NCBI GenBank assembly: GCA_025200525.1
Contig: CM045760.1
Coordinates: forward strand, 47,697,932 to 47,761,931
From: Camellia lanceoleosa
Lineage: Eukaryota > Streptophyta > Magnoliopsida > Ericales > Theaceae
Length of the DNA: 64,000 nt
Direction of reading: 5' to 3'
Below are positions 1 to 10,970 of this stretch, in pieces. Each line of letters starts with the position of its first letter. Position 1 is the first letter of the stretch. A program made the translations under genes and the position numbers. The notes below the pieces were generated by a model, which was not told the DNA's origin, did no database searches, and saw only the letters and a program-made list of their open reading frames with translations.

Positions 1-879
1 GTTGCGTGGTTCGATTATGAGGATTCAGCGGAAGTTACCGGGTGGTTGGACGATCAGCCCGATGTGGTAGGAGAATTTCAGGCAGAGCAGAGTTCAGCAG
101 GAATGAGAATATCAGCGACGGCCGGAAGGGTCGAAGAGCAGAACACATCGCCGGGGGGCGCCGGTGTCAAGAATTTCGCCCGAGATTGGAACATTTTGAG
201 TACGGAGATGATTGAACAGTCAGTCATGTCAGAACAAGCAAGTTTTGAAGATTCCGAGAGAATCAGGAAAGCAAAGGCCCATGTGGGAGTTAAAATTTCT
301 GTGTGCACAGGAAACGAGAATACTACAGTGTAGATGAAAGGTGTCATGAAAGAAGAAGATCATACGAGCGGACGTGTGTCTGTCGGCCGCTGATGGAATG
401 TGGTGGGAAGGTGAGGACCTATGTCTTGCCCACACGGACGAAGATTGGGGGAATAACCAACCTGATCACACTTGGTACCTTGGAGAGGTCGAACACATGA
501 CGAGGAGTGGGCGATATTTCAAACCCCCACACTTGGATCAACCAGAGGCCTCAGGGAAGGATAGGGAAGCCGAGAAGCAAAAGGAGAAGCAACTTGAGGA
601 AGAAGTCAGACTCAAACAAATTTGAAAAAGATACAAGCAGACATCTCCATTTGGGGACTGCTCATGGCCTCGCGAGTACACAGGCAAGCTGTTTTGACAG
701 CCATGGATAAGGCCAAACTCTCCATAGAGACTACACCAGAGCAACTGGTTGGACTGGTCTTCCCGGGAGGAGGTTCCCCGGCATTGACCTTTTCGGATAA
801 AGAACTTCCGCCTGAGGGCGTAAATCACAATAAACCCCTCTACATCTCCGTGGAATGTAGAGATAAGTGGATACAAGTG
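1..879 (+). pseudogene. Outer element: gag-protease linker and protease start
   Basis: The frame is open from base 1 but is broken in several places. Around 497-520 it encodes TRSGRYFKPP and from 640 SIWGLLMAS, followed by ETTPEQ and LPPEG, conserved markers of the segment just before the aspartic protease in plant Tat-type polyproteins. A one-base frame change lies near 619. The protease begins around 835 (LYISVEC) and stops abruptly at 879, where the young element is inserted; the catalytic part resumes at 10940. Upstream residues (1-330) are acidic and not assignable. Inactive as it stands. Confidence 0.8.
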
Positions 880-1282
880 TGTGGGAGCCGTATAATTAAA
901 GGGGAGAAGTCCGATACGCACAGAGAGCCGGGTGTTAAACGGCTCCATTCTGCTCTGCCGAGACGCCGAGTAGGACTCTCGGGCCGAGTATACTGGAAAA
1001 AGCACGTCAGGATAAATAAAAGAATAAATAAACGATTTAAAAGTAGACTCTTGCCCCGAGGCTGGAAAATGGCTATAAATACAAGAGATTCAGATTTATA
1101 AAGGTATGTAAGAATTACTTCTAGAGACTTAGCAAGCAAGCTTTCTTGAGAGGAACTAACTTGTCCGTCGGAGTGCTAATTCCGGCACCCCCGACCGGAG
1201 TTTGTATTTTTGCAGGTGACTAGCAGAGGCTCATTGGCGTCTTCCGGGATCTGAAGAGTATTTCCAAACCACATTCACCACA
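880..1282 (+). repeat. 5' LTR of the young element
   Basis: A 403-bp repeat starting TGTGGGAGCC and ending TTCACCACA. It matches 10532-10934 with a single substitution. A TATA box lies at 1074-1081 and the primer binding site follows directly after the LTR. Confidence 0.97.
1074..1081 (+). promoter_or_regulatory. TATA box in young-element LTR
   Basis: TATAAATA sits about 195 bp into the 403-bp LTR, a sensible place for the U3/R promoter. The identical box is in the 3' LTR at about 10726. Transcription start is inferred, not observed. Confidence 0.6.
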
Positions 1283-1284
1283 AT

Positions 1285-1300
1285 TGGCGCCGTCTGTGGG
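1285..1300 (+). other. Primer binding site of the young element
   Basis: TGGCGCCGTCTGTGGG begins two bases after the 5' LTR. The TGG start matches the CCA end of a primer tRNA. The exact tRNA was not assigned, because that needs a comparison with a tRNA set. Confidence 0.75.
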
Positions 1301-1317
1301 AATACTCAAACATATCC

Positions 1318-2757
1318 ATGGAAGGCGTGACCGAAGATCCTCCGATAGCCACCGACGCCATCGCGCAGGAAGACGACCTCACCCCAGCGAACATGCTCGG
1401 AAAAGAAACCATTGCGGCACGACGCACCTTGCGCTTCGACTCGCCAACGACTTCAGCACAAGAAACAATGCAGGCTGTCATCGAACAAGCGAAGCAGAAC
1501 GAACAAAGGCTCGAGAACATGATCGCTGAGAACGAACGACTCCGTCAAGACTTGGCCCTGGAGGTAGCAAAATCTAAGGAAGCCATGCGCCAGAAACCGG
1601 AGCCATTCCCAAGGATGGGCGGACAGAGACCACGGGCCCGACCAAAGGTTACCAACAAATGACTCAACTCATTATCCACTTGAGCTCGATGCGAAGGAAC
1701 GATCCGAAACCTCCAAATTTCCTCGACAAAGATCGGCGATCAAGAAACAGGCGAAGAAGAGGCAGCTCGAACGAGGAAGATCGTCATGACCCTTTCGTTC
1801 GGAGAATCACGAGGGCGTCCTTGCCCAAGAAATTCAAAGGTCCGTCATTCACTCTTTACGACGGAAAATCGACCCCATCGATCATATCCGGCTACTACAA
1901 ACGTGCCATGACCTTACATGCAGACAACGAGGCCCTCATGTGCCGAATATTCCCCAGTAGTCTAGGACCGCTAGCCGTCAGGTGGTATTACAAGTTGGAG
2001 CCAGCGTCGATCAAGAACTTCCACCAATTGCAAAAGTCTTTCAGGGCCAGATTCATTACCAACGAGGTACAACCAAAACAGGCCGACTCTCCGGGCGATG
2101 CAGATCCAGTGGGGAGAGACGCACAGAGCGTATTCAGCCCGATATTGGGAGTGCTTCAACCTGGTTGACGACGCTTGCAACGACTCCATGGCCATAACCG
2201 CCTTCAAAATGGGCTTACACCGACAAAGGTTTCGCAGCCTTGACCAGAGGCCCCCAAAACAAATGGGCCTTGATGAAGAAAGTCGAAGAATATTGCAAAG
2301 TCGAAGATGATGCCCTGAGAACAAAGGCCGGACAAAGCTCCAGAAAAACGGAACCCCCCGAAATTGCTCGGCCAATAAACTCCGTGCCACCAAGCCCTGA
2401 ACCACGACAACGAACCAAGCGAGACAAAAGGGGTGATTCCCGGCGAACAAACGATCAATGCCCCTACCGAGCAAACGAGCGATTACAAGTCGACAAAGCA
2501 GACGCCCAAGGCGAAACGACAAGAAATATACGGAGCTAACAGAACCGATCGCGGCAATAATGACCAAGGTCCAGCATCTCCCGTTTTTTAAGTGGCCGCC
2601 AAAAATGATAGGACCCCCCGACACACGGAGGCGGGACAGACGATGCGAATACCACAAAGATCACGGCCACGAAACCGAGAATTGCTATGCACTGAAGGAT
2701 CATCTGGAAGAATTGGTGCAGGATGGTCGGCTGCAGCAATATGTTAGCAAGGGAACG
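1318..2757 (+). pseudogene. Broken gag of the young element
   Basis: The start at 1318 gives an acidic N-terminus with a coiled-coil-like stretch (about residues 55-95). The capsid-like gag domain lies at about 1840-2170 (F-x-LYDGK, IFPSSLG, RWYYKLEP, SFRARFI, all typical of Tat gag). A C-H-H-C knuckle, CEYHKDHGHETENC, lies near 2645. The reading frame changes at about 1660, 2090, 2240 and 2500, so no full-length protein can be made from this copy. It would normally form the virus-like particle. Because the LTRs are nearly identical, these breaks probably predate insertion. Confidence 0.85.
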
Positions 2758-2889
2758 CCGATTAAAGCATTAGCCCTGAGACAGGACTCACCTCCGCTTG
2801 GTGTGATCCATATGATCTACGGTCGGCCGACCGCCCCGGTCATCCACACGATCCAATCGCACCCGTCTCCCCAAAAACATGACAGGCAA

Positions 2890-3359
2890 ACCGGCAGCCC
2901 CAGTGAAGCCCCGACGATTGGGTTCGACGACTCCGACCTCCTCGGAATGAAGGCCAGCCACGTCGACCCTTTGGTCGTCACGCTACGGGTACGTCAGTTC
3001 AGCGTTGAACGCATCCTCATAGACCCAGGGAGTCCTTTGAAATCTCAGACTACAAAGCTTTTGTAGAACTCGGCCTTAACGAGTCGGATCTGTCACCATC
3101 GTCCCAGCCGCTGTTCGGCTTCAACGCGAATCCAGAGTATCCGCTGGGGAAGGTCGTGCTGCCGGTTCGGGCGGGCTCAAAAACGGTCGACACAGAATTC
3201 TTGGTTGTAAAGCTTCCATCGCAGTATAATGCCATCATAGGCCGCCCCTGGTTGCACGTCATGAAGGCCGTCCCAAGCACCTACCATCAGCTTATGCGCT
3301 TCCCAACAGACCGCGGCATTGAAGAGATCCGTGGCTCGCAGCAATCCACACGAATGTAG
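2890..3359 (+). pseudogene. Broken aspartic protease-like region of the young element
   Basis: The segment encodes VTLRV and ILIDPGSP (near 3010-3035), then after a frame change VELGL, FGFN, PLGKV, the N-A-I-I-G-R-P-W-L block (3227-3256) and MKAVPSTYHQ, the usual C-terminal half of the Tat protease. The catalytic motif reads D-P-G-S where the family has D-T/S/G-G-S, so activity is doubtful even apart from the frameshift near 3045. Coding ends at 3359, where RT would normally follow. None does. Confidence 0.75.
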
Positions 3360-3439
3360 ATTTTATGCAAATTCATCTACAGACCCAACTTGTGGGACCT
3401 GATGCTTGTACTGGAACTTCATTTTAATGAAAACGGATT

Positions 3440-4930
3440 TTTGTTTGCCTGACCTTCAACCCAATTGGGGCCAAAACAAGTCTCCGGATTCGGAGCGCCC
3501 TGTCGATGCACGTCATCTGGGGCCGAATAAGCCTCCGGATTCGGAGCGCCGTTCGTGGATGTCACGATTGCACAAAACAAGTCTCCGGATTCGAGCGCCT
3601 GCCGATGCACGCCATCCGGGGCGAATAAGCCTCCGGATTCGAGCGCTCGTGGATGTCACGATTCACAAAGCAAGTCTCCAGATTCGGAGCGCCCTGCCGA
3701 TGCACGTCATCTGGGGCCGAATAAGCCTCCGGATTCGGAGCGCCCTTCGTGGATGTCACGATTGGCCAAAACAAGTCTCCGGATTCGGAGCGCCCTGTCG
3801 ATGCACGTCATCCGGGGCCGAATAAGCCTCCGGATTCGGAGCGCCCTTCGTGGATGTCACGATTGGCCAAAACAAGTCTCCGGATTCGGAGCGCCCTGTC
3901 GATGCACGTCATCTGGGGCCGAATAAGCCTCCGGATTCGGAGCGCCCTTCGTGGATGTCACGATTGGCCAAAACAAGTCTCCGGATTCGGAGCGCCCTGT
4001 CGATGCACGTCATCTGGGGCCGAATAAGCCCCCGGATTCGGAGCGCCCTTCGTGGATGTCACGATTGGCCAAAACAAGTCTCCGGATTCGGAGCGCCCTG
4101 TCGATGCACGTCATCCGGGGCCGAATAAGCCTCCGGATTCGGAGCGCCCTTCGTGGATGTCACGATTGGCCAAAACAAGTCTCCGGATTCGGAGCGCCCT
4201 GTCGATGCACGTCATCTGGGGCCGAATAAGCCTCCGGATTCGGAGCGCCCTTCGTGGATGTCACGATTGGCCAAAACAAGTCTCCGGATTCGAGCGCCTG
4301 CCGATGCACGCCATTCGGGCCGAATAAGCCTCCGGATTCGAGCGCCTTCGTGGATGTCACGACACAAAGCAAGCCTCCGGATTCGGAGCGCCCTGTGGAT
4401 GCACGTCATCTGGGGCCGAATAAGCCTCCGGATTCGGAGCGCCCTTCGTGGATGTCACGATTGGCCAAAACAAGTCTCCGGATTCGGAGCGCCCTGTCGA
4501 TGCACGTCATCTGGGGCCGAATAAGCCTCCGGATTCGGAGCGCCCTTCGTGGATGTCGCGATTGGCCAAAACAAGTCTCCGGATTCGGAGCGCCCTGTCG
4601 ATGCACGTCATCTGGGGCCGAATAAGCCTCCGGATTCGGAGCGCCGTTCGTGGATGTCGCGATTGGCCAAAACAAGTCTCCGGATTCGGAGCGCCCTGTC
4701 GATGCACGTCATCTGGGGCCGAATAAGCCTCCGGATTCGGAGCGCCCTTCGTGGATGTCGCGATTGGCCACAAGTCCCCGGATTCGAAGCGCCCTTTCGA
4801 TGCACGTCATTTAGGGCCGAATAAGTCTCCGTGTTCGTAGCACCTTTTAGATGCACGTCATCTGGGCCGAATAAGCCTCCGCCTTCGGAGCGCCCGTCGT
4901 GGATATCACGATCGGCCAGAATAAGTTTCC
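3440..4930 (+). repeat. 101-bp tandem repeat (minisatellite) in the young element
   Basis: About 14 units repeat at exactly 101 bp through most of the array (for example starts at 3749, 3850, 3951, 4052 and 4153). Each unit is two related half-units of about 50 and 51 bp, both containing CTCCGGATTCGGAG, a 5-bp inverted repeat around GATT. Degenerate or shortened units lie at both ends (3560-3690, 4270-4400, 4780-4930). Because 101 is not a multiple of 3, the overlapping open frames here shift with each unit and are not genes. Tandem arrays in this part of Tat elements are a known source of satellite DNA. Confidence 0.95.
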
Positions 4931-6105
4931 GAATTCGGAACTTCTTTTATTACACGACACCTCCTGGCCTAAATGAGGGCCGAATGCCCCGTTAATCGGT
5001 AGAATCACTAACGCATCTCGACAACATGCCTTAGCCGCCCGAATACAACAATTTGGCTAATCAATCCGCCTAAAAAAAAAAAAAAAAAACGGGTTTGAAC
5101 CACAACAGCTTTCAATGGCAAGCTAACAAAGAAACTATTAAAGCATATGAAGTAAAATACATAAAATAACACTCTTTATGTAATGACACTTTTATTCGAC
5201 AAAGTTGTTACATCGACGCAATCGCTCGAACATTACAATATCTATTTCTAACTTCTAAGACAAACGAATCCATCGATTCAAGGGCATCCGCGTTCAATCG
5301 CCATCCCCGCCTCGACGCCATCGACAACGCTAAGGCCAAGATCCAAGACAAGGAAGGTCTCGGGAACGGTCAGTATCTCCTTTCGGCGATTCGCTTCAAA
5401 GAACTTGAGATCGACGAGTTTCAGTTCCTCCTTTCACGGGTCCACCGCCCACACCGAAAATCCTCCGCCAACCAACGGAACGCCAATCCGCCGGAAGCCG
5501 AGCCTCAATCGCTATCACGCTCTGATGACGAGAACTCTCGACCTGCATTATCCCATACACTAGCCTCTGGGGAACTAAATAGGTTCGATCGCATAAGGGC
5601 CTGCTGCTTTTATTCTCGAATGTTCCAATTTCGAGGCCCAAATCTCAAGTAATTCTTATCAACGTTAAACCCCATGAGACAAAGCGCCGATCAACATTCT
5701 CCATGACTTGGTTAAACCAACGGTTGACTAAAACGCAAGGGTTAGAACCATCTATCCCAATCGGCTAGATATGCGGCATTTGTGCCGCCTTGCAAACAAA
5801 AACAAGAATGCCGACACCCTTCATCCTCGCTCATGGCTTACCCAATTTGAAATACGCAATGGTTTAATTCTAAATCAGACGGCCATTACATGGAGGCCGA
5901 TCAAGCCAACCAATCGGCGCATCGAATTAAAACGACGAGTCCGATTAGTATATTTTCATCTAGCTAAACATGCAATAAAATTAAACATGCGTACGCCGAA
6001 TGCGGGAGAGAATTTGATATTTCCCATAAAGCATCTTTTATTAAACATCAAGAAATTACATAATTACGAACGCGACTAGCGTCCGAACCATACAACAAAT
6101 ACATA
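4931..6105. other. Non-coding interior of the young element
   Basis: No recognisable gene. An A-run lies at about 5072-5089. Short open frames at 5396-5641 (minus) and 5771-6079 (plus) have no family signature. The segment may be decayed antisense-ORF sequence, but I cannot show this. Confidence 0.6.
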
Positions 6106-6780
6106 TTATGCGGCATCACCCTCATCCTCACTCTTTTCGACCTCAAAAGCAGAAAACGGGAAGTCCTTCTTACGGTAGCGAGGCGACGCCGCATCAATTC
6201 CTGCCAGGCGAAGAGATTCGGCAACTTGAGTTGCCCTGATCCAACCATGCCTAAACCCACGATTTTCACATCGGCAAACTTCTTCACGAAGCTTTTCCTT
6301 GGTCTTTTGAATTCGACCACCGCCCTTCGTGAAAACCTTTTTCATAGGACCTCCCTTTATGACTCCAAGGCGAACATACTCGCCAGATCCCGATCGGCAA
6401 TGGCGGCGCTTATAAGCCGTGGTAACCTCTCTTCAACGATTGGGTTCACTCGCCTCATTGGCCGCGGCTCGAGCCGCTTTGATCGTCCCTAACGACGCTC
6501 ACCGCCTCCGCCGAGCCTCCAAACTCCGGATCGCTCTTCCTTTTTCCGCCATTTCTCGTGGGCGGCGCTGTCGCATGCCGACTTCAGAAGTCAGATAGAG
6601 CCCTTTCACCGCTCCATGTATACCCTCGCGAAACACTTCGTAGTCCCGACGACCAACCATCGATCCGAACTTCAGAGGAAATATTTGTCGAGCGAACTCG
6701 ACCGCTACATCTGGATCTCGCACGATCGAATCCGCTTCCATGGGCTTATTCTTCACAAACACCGCAAAACTCAACGGCAC
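6106..6780 (-). pseudogene. Antisense ORF remnant, copy B (C-terminal half)
   Basis: On the minus strand, 6780-6499 encodes a segment with SIVRDPDVAVEFARQ, typical of the helical middle of the antisense proteins carried by plant Tat elements. After a frame change, 6345-6106 encodes EKLREEV, then ENRGFRHGWIRA and an acidic end (SEDEGDAA) before a stop. The last block resembles ENRGFKHGWLKA in copy A (8147-8316), so this is a second, diverged copy of the same C-terminal region. No N-terminal domain is found for this copy. Function is unknown. Confidence 0.6.
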
Positions 6781-7189
6781 GAGTCGCGTCGATTTCCTTC
6801 GACGCGGCGTGTGGCAACTTCGCTGAGATCGCCTCTCGTCGGGCGACCTACTTCGACGCCGAGGAGATCGACGCCTCTCTACTCATAGAGCTCTTGCTCC
6901 CGCGACAAGGGCGCTCGATGTTCATCGCGATTCAAATCGGCACCGAGATCAGGCAATCTCTTCGCTTCCCATTTACTGTTAAAAAAGCGTTTGTTCGACA
7001 TTCGCACAATCGACTTCCCTTCAGGAGTTCGAACACAGCACTTACCAGACCCTTTAAAGCTGTCCCTTCGAACACAGTACCTACCAGACTCTTTAAACAC
7101 TCGCAAAGGCAACGCGATCGAGGCAGATTCATTAATTACAAACCTAATCGTCCGACGCCGAATGGGATGACGGCAGGGCAGGTGGTTGG

Positions 7190-7870
7190 TTCAACCTGCT
7201 CACAGGTTCCCTGAGGCAATGGCAGATTCATCAATCTATTCGGCTCGAGTGCCCAGTCGGCCCATGATCGGTAGGCAGTGAAATTGCAAATGCCGATTTT
7301 GATTGAATACGTATTGAATTCCACCAAAATTGTTCGGCCAGGGTATCCAGCCGGCCTGCGAATTGAATCCAAAGCGCCCTTATCATGAACCCACTGGGGC
7401 AAGGGCAGCTTCATCAATATATTCGGCTCGAGTGCCCGATGGCCCATGATCGTAGGCGGAAATTGCAAATGCCGATTTTGATTGAATACGTATTGAATTC
7501 CACCAAAATTGTTCGCCAGGTATCCAAATTCCTGCGAATTGAATCCAAAGCGCCCTTATCATGAACCCACTGGGGCAAGGGCAGATTCATCAATCTATTC
7601 GGCTCGAGTGCCCAGTCGGCCCATGATCGGTAGGCACTGAAATTGCAAATGCCGATTTTGACAGGATATTTATTGAAATTGCAAGAACCCGGTTCTTGCG
7701 GATATATATTAAACGAACGATATTGCATGTACGGCTTGTTCAGAAGAGCTCTAGGTAAAAATCACCAATGCCACAGTAAAATTTATCCAGTCAGACCAAG
7801 TACCCCAACCGGCACACAAGAGGCAATTCGTTTCACGAACCCCCTGGGGTACGGGCAGGCTCACCAATTA
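7190..7870 (+). repeat. Tandem repeat of about 175-185 bp
   Basis: Three recognisable copies carry the block TCATCAATCTATTCGGCTCG (starts near 7226, 7410 and 7585, spacing about 184 and 175 bp). A fourth degenerate remnant is near 7840 (CCCTGGGGTACGGGCAGGCT). Each unit also holds AATGCCGATTTTGATTGAAT. The array lies between the two antisense ORF copies and is unrelated to the 101-bp array. Confidence 0.85.
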
Positions 7871-8146
7871 GGATTTCCCCACAATACATACAATTCTATT
7901 TTACCAAATGCATGGACAAAACATAGAACTCTTTCATTAAAATTAAGCATAGAGCCGTCTCACACAAAGTGTGTGGTGGCAGCAGAAATTAATACGTATT
8001 GAAATTACAAGGAAATTTTCATTCATAAATTGCGCGCAGATGCTAACCAATTTATACACGAAAACTACCAACGCACTATCCAAAAGAAGAAAAACAACAA
8101 AGACAAAAAGAAAACGACGCCCGTTCGGTAAACGGCTCCCAGATCA

Positions 8147-10142
8147 CTCGTCGGTATCGGATTCAAGCGGCTCAACATCCACCTGCTCGTAAGGAATTGG
8201 CAAATCCAATGTAACCTCAGCGGCGGCAAGGGCTTTGAGCCACCCATGCTTGAACCCGCGATTCTCAAATTTGGCCACTTCTTCAACATACTCGACAAAG
8301 CGCCTCTCCGCCTCAAAGGCCTCCGATTCGCTTTCTGGTCGCCTTAAGCTCGTCTAATTGAGCCTCCGCTTCAGCAAGCGCTTTCTGGGAAAGCATGAGC
8401 GATTCCTCGCTCATATTTGCCACTTCGCATCAATACGGTTGTTCGCGACTAACCTCTCTTTCTCCGCTGCTCACAAGGCTCTCCATCTCTGCCTCATAAT
8501 TTCAATTCCGCCCTACTTCTCGACCGCACTCTGTTTGCAAATGGTCAATTCGCCGAGAGCATCACGTGGCGGCGACCAAGTCGGCGACCTTCCGATCTTC
8601 TGCAAAGACATTCCGGTGTAATTAGACGCCGTTAAACAAACAACAAGGACACGAAGCTGACTTACCAGGAGCGCCGATTGAGCAGTTAAGGCAACTGCCA
8701 TGACATCAGGAACGGCACGGAAAGCTTTCTTTGTCACCGCAAGGAAATTGAAGCCGCCAGTTAAGAGCGACGGCCGGATCTCGCTAGCCAAGCATCGGAT
8801 AAAATCGGCGTGCTCGATCTTCGGTGAATAACGAACGGAGCCACCGCGACCGGTTCTTCAAGTCGAGGCCCGTTCTTGGCAGGCTACCCGGTCGCTTCTC
8901 TGCGGATCGCGTTTTTGGCCCGTCAAATTAGCCGCACTCGATCGGCCTTTTCTCCGCCCTCCTTATCCTTGACGGACACAGCAGCCTCAACCGTGCCCTC
9001 AGAAACGGCTACAAATGGCCCGATCAAGCTTAGGATTGGATTCGCACATTCGGGCGCCAAGCGCCGGCATTTCTTTTGCGCGCCATCTCCGTTAAGCTCT
9101 CCTTCGCCATACCCTCAGAAAAATCGCCTGGTAGATCCCCAAGTTCGCAAAAATATCCCTGCATAACCGCCGCCCCGAGGTAGATGGTTGAGGGCCTCGG
9201 ATGCCGAAGCGACGGCTCGCCGCCTCGACCTTCGGCAGATCTCGCAATGGATCGGCGATACTTCTACGGTTCGCTCGCGTCTTCCCCGAATCGGCCGCAA
9301 GACCGACCGCCAAGATTTCAAGCCGGAAAGATAAGGGCCGAGAGCTGTTGATCGCCCAATGGAATCGGAATATTATCTGCAGCCGAAAACGTGGTGTAGG
9401 TGGGTGCGTACCGAAGAAGGATATGGGCCCTCCCTCGCTTTTTGTACGCTTTGACGGCGAAATACGCCAATGCGATCTTAATTTCCCAAGAATCTGCGTC
9501 ATCAACCGAATTCAATTTTCTTCAACCTATTACCTGCGGAAGATAGAAAGCGATCTAAGAAAAGGAAGCCGAATAAGGAATAGGCCAACAAATATGAGAC
9601 ATTGCGTGTCAACCTGGTTCACCCTTATGCCTGGGAATAGGGTCCAGGCGATCCTCCCCCTCGGCGAACTCCCAATTACCTCGGACGTTGACCATCACGT
9701 CGTCAACTCGCTTACCAGAGCTGGCAAGCATAGTCACTAAATGATGGTCAGTATCTTTGGCCCTGAGAAAATATCGCCCCAGCCGACCAGAGGACTTGGC
9801 TAAGGCGTAACAATGCCGAATGGCCGGAATCCCAAGGTTAATACTAAGGCGTTGATTCAACTCCACAACCCCCATGATGATTCGAAAGAAATTTACATTG
9901 GGTTGAGAAGGAATCAAACCCCAGTAGCGGAGAACGGCCCTGAGAAGTGGGTGTAAGGGGAAGCGAACTCCGCCCTCCGCAATGGACAAAAGAGGGAATA
10001 CAACCGTGTTCTGGTCTTCCCTCTCCATGTCAAGAGCGTTGTCCGTGACAAGGGATAGATGAACGTCGTCAGGAATGGAAAAATGCTTCCGGAAGCCAGA
10101 GATGCGATCCTCGGAGAGGAGGTCTTTCAAGTGTTTTGCCAT
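8147..10142 (-). pseudogene. Antisense ORF, copy A (Transposase_28-like gypsy-associated protein)
   Basis: The minus-strand start at 10142 gives a 177-residue N-terminal exon. Its RFPLHPLLRAVLRYWG and NFFRIIMGVVELN segments resemble the plant family called putative gypsy-type transposon (Pfam Transposase_28). The exon ends near 9608 at a GT splice-like site after GEP. Coding-like pieces continue at 8513-8791 (ASEIRPSLLTGGFNFLAVTK), and the C-terminus at 8316-8147 reads EEVAKFENRGFKHGW, followed by LESDTDE and a stop. The parts lie in different frames, so introns or frameshifts separate them. It runs opposite to gag. Function is not established for these ORFs. Confidence 0.65.
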
Positions 10143-10512
10143 TCTAGTGGAACCAAGTATTCGCCGAGGCTAAAAATAGCAGGTAGAAAATAGGGTTACA
10201 ATGAAGGGAGAAGAAGACTTACAAAAAACGGACGAGACAAAGGAAGGCAGAAGAGGTTGCGTAAAACGCGAGCCACGAGGGATATGCACCGGCGATCCAA
10301 AAAGCTCGAAGACCGATTTAAATATGAATTCGAAAGGACTAAAGTTTCAAATCACAATAAATGCTGAGATATACGAATAGAGCGGGAAAATGTAATAATG
10401 AGTAAAAAAAGGGGGCGTGCGCCTCCTGACGTATTGGGACACGCAAAGCCGCCCGATGATAAACTTTTTTCGAATTCCGAGCCAAACACGCCGATTTAAC
10501 TGCCGGTTAAAT
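10143..10512. other. Non-coding stretch before the polypurine tract
   Basis: I see no gene. It would contain the promoter and leader of the antisense ORF if that is transcribed from the minus strand. Confidence 0.5.
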
Positions 10513-10531
10513 AGGGGGTTCGGGGGGCAAT
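10513..10531 (+). other. Polypurine tract of the young element
   Basis: A G-rich tract (AGGGGGTTCGGGGGGCAAT) sits directly before the 3' LTR, where second-strand priming takes place in LTR retroelements. Confidence 0.8.
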
Positions 10532-10934
10532 TGTGGGAGCCGTATAATTAAAGGGGAGAAGTCCGATACGCACAGAGAGCCGGGTGTTAAACGGCTCCAT
10601 TCTGCTCTGCCGAGACGCCGAGTAGGACTCTCGGGCCGAGTATACTGGAAAAAGCACGTCAGGATAAATAAAAGAATAAATAAACGATTTAAAAGTAGAC
10701 TCTTGCCCCGAGGCTGGAAAATGGCTATAAATACAAGAGATTCAGATTTATAAAGGTATGTAAGAATTACTTCTAGAGACTTAGCAAGCAAGCTTTCTTG
10801 AGAGGAACTAACTTGTCCGTCGGAGTGCTAATTCCGGCACCCCCGACTGGAGTTTGTATTTTTGCAGGTGACTAGCAGAGGCTCATTGGCGTCTTCCGGG
10901 ATCTGAAGAGTATTTCCAAACCACATTCACCACA
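10532..10934 (+). repeat. 3' LTR of the young element
   Basis: 403 bp, identical to 880-1282 except for one base. It is followed by the AAGTG duplication and then by the interrupted protease of the outer element. Confidence 0.97.
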
Positions 10935-10939
10935 AAGTG

Positions 10940-10970
10940 GTACTTGTCGATACCGGGTCTGCCATCAACG
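10940..10970 (+). pseudogene. Protease catalytic fragment of the outer element between two insertions
   Basis: This 31-bp island of the outer element encodes VLVDTGSAIN, the D-T-G-S active-site motif of a retroviral-type aspartic protease. The young element ends at 10934 (its AAGTG duplication occupies 10935-10939) and the solo LTR begins at 10971. The reading continues at 13338 beyond the solo LTR. Confidence 0.85.

Larger units (their letters stand above)
880..10934 (+). mobile_element. Young non-autonomous Tat-like LTR retrotransposon
   Basis: The element is bounded by 403-bp LTRs (880-1282 and 10532-10934) and flanked by a perfect 5-bp duplication AAGTG (875-879 and 10935-10939). The two LTRs differ at only one position (C in the 5' copy, T in the 3' copy, within CCCCGAC/TTGGAG-like sequence), so insertion was recent. 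The interior holds a frameshifted gag-protease, a 101-bp minisatellite, an approximately 180-bp repeat and two antisense ORF remnants. No reverse transcriptase, RNase H or integrase is visible in any frame, so it must have moved using proteins from another element. It lies inside the protease of the outer retrotransposon, in the same orientation. Confidence 0.95.

Noticed and set aside
1971..2657. 228-codon minus-strand ORF
   Set aside because: Lies opposite the gag of the young element and shows no family signature. It is a shadow of the gag reading.
3406..4824. Series of overlapping ORFs of 90-140 codons
   Set aside because: They are the 101-bp repeat read in shifting frames. They share the same repeated peptide and end at the same repeat-encoded stop.
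3440..4930. CRISPR-like regular repeat array
   Set aside because: The repeats are directly adjacent with no unique spacers, and the context is a eukaryotic retrotransposon.
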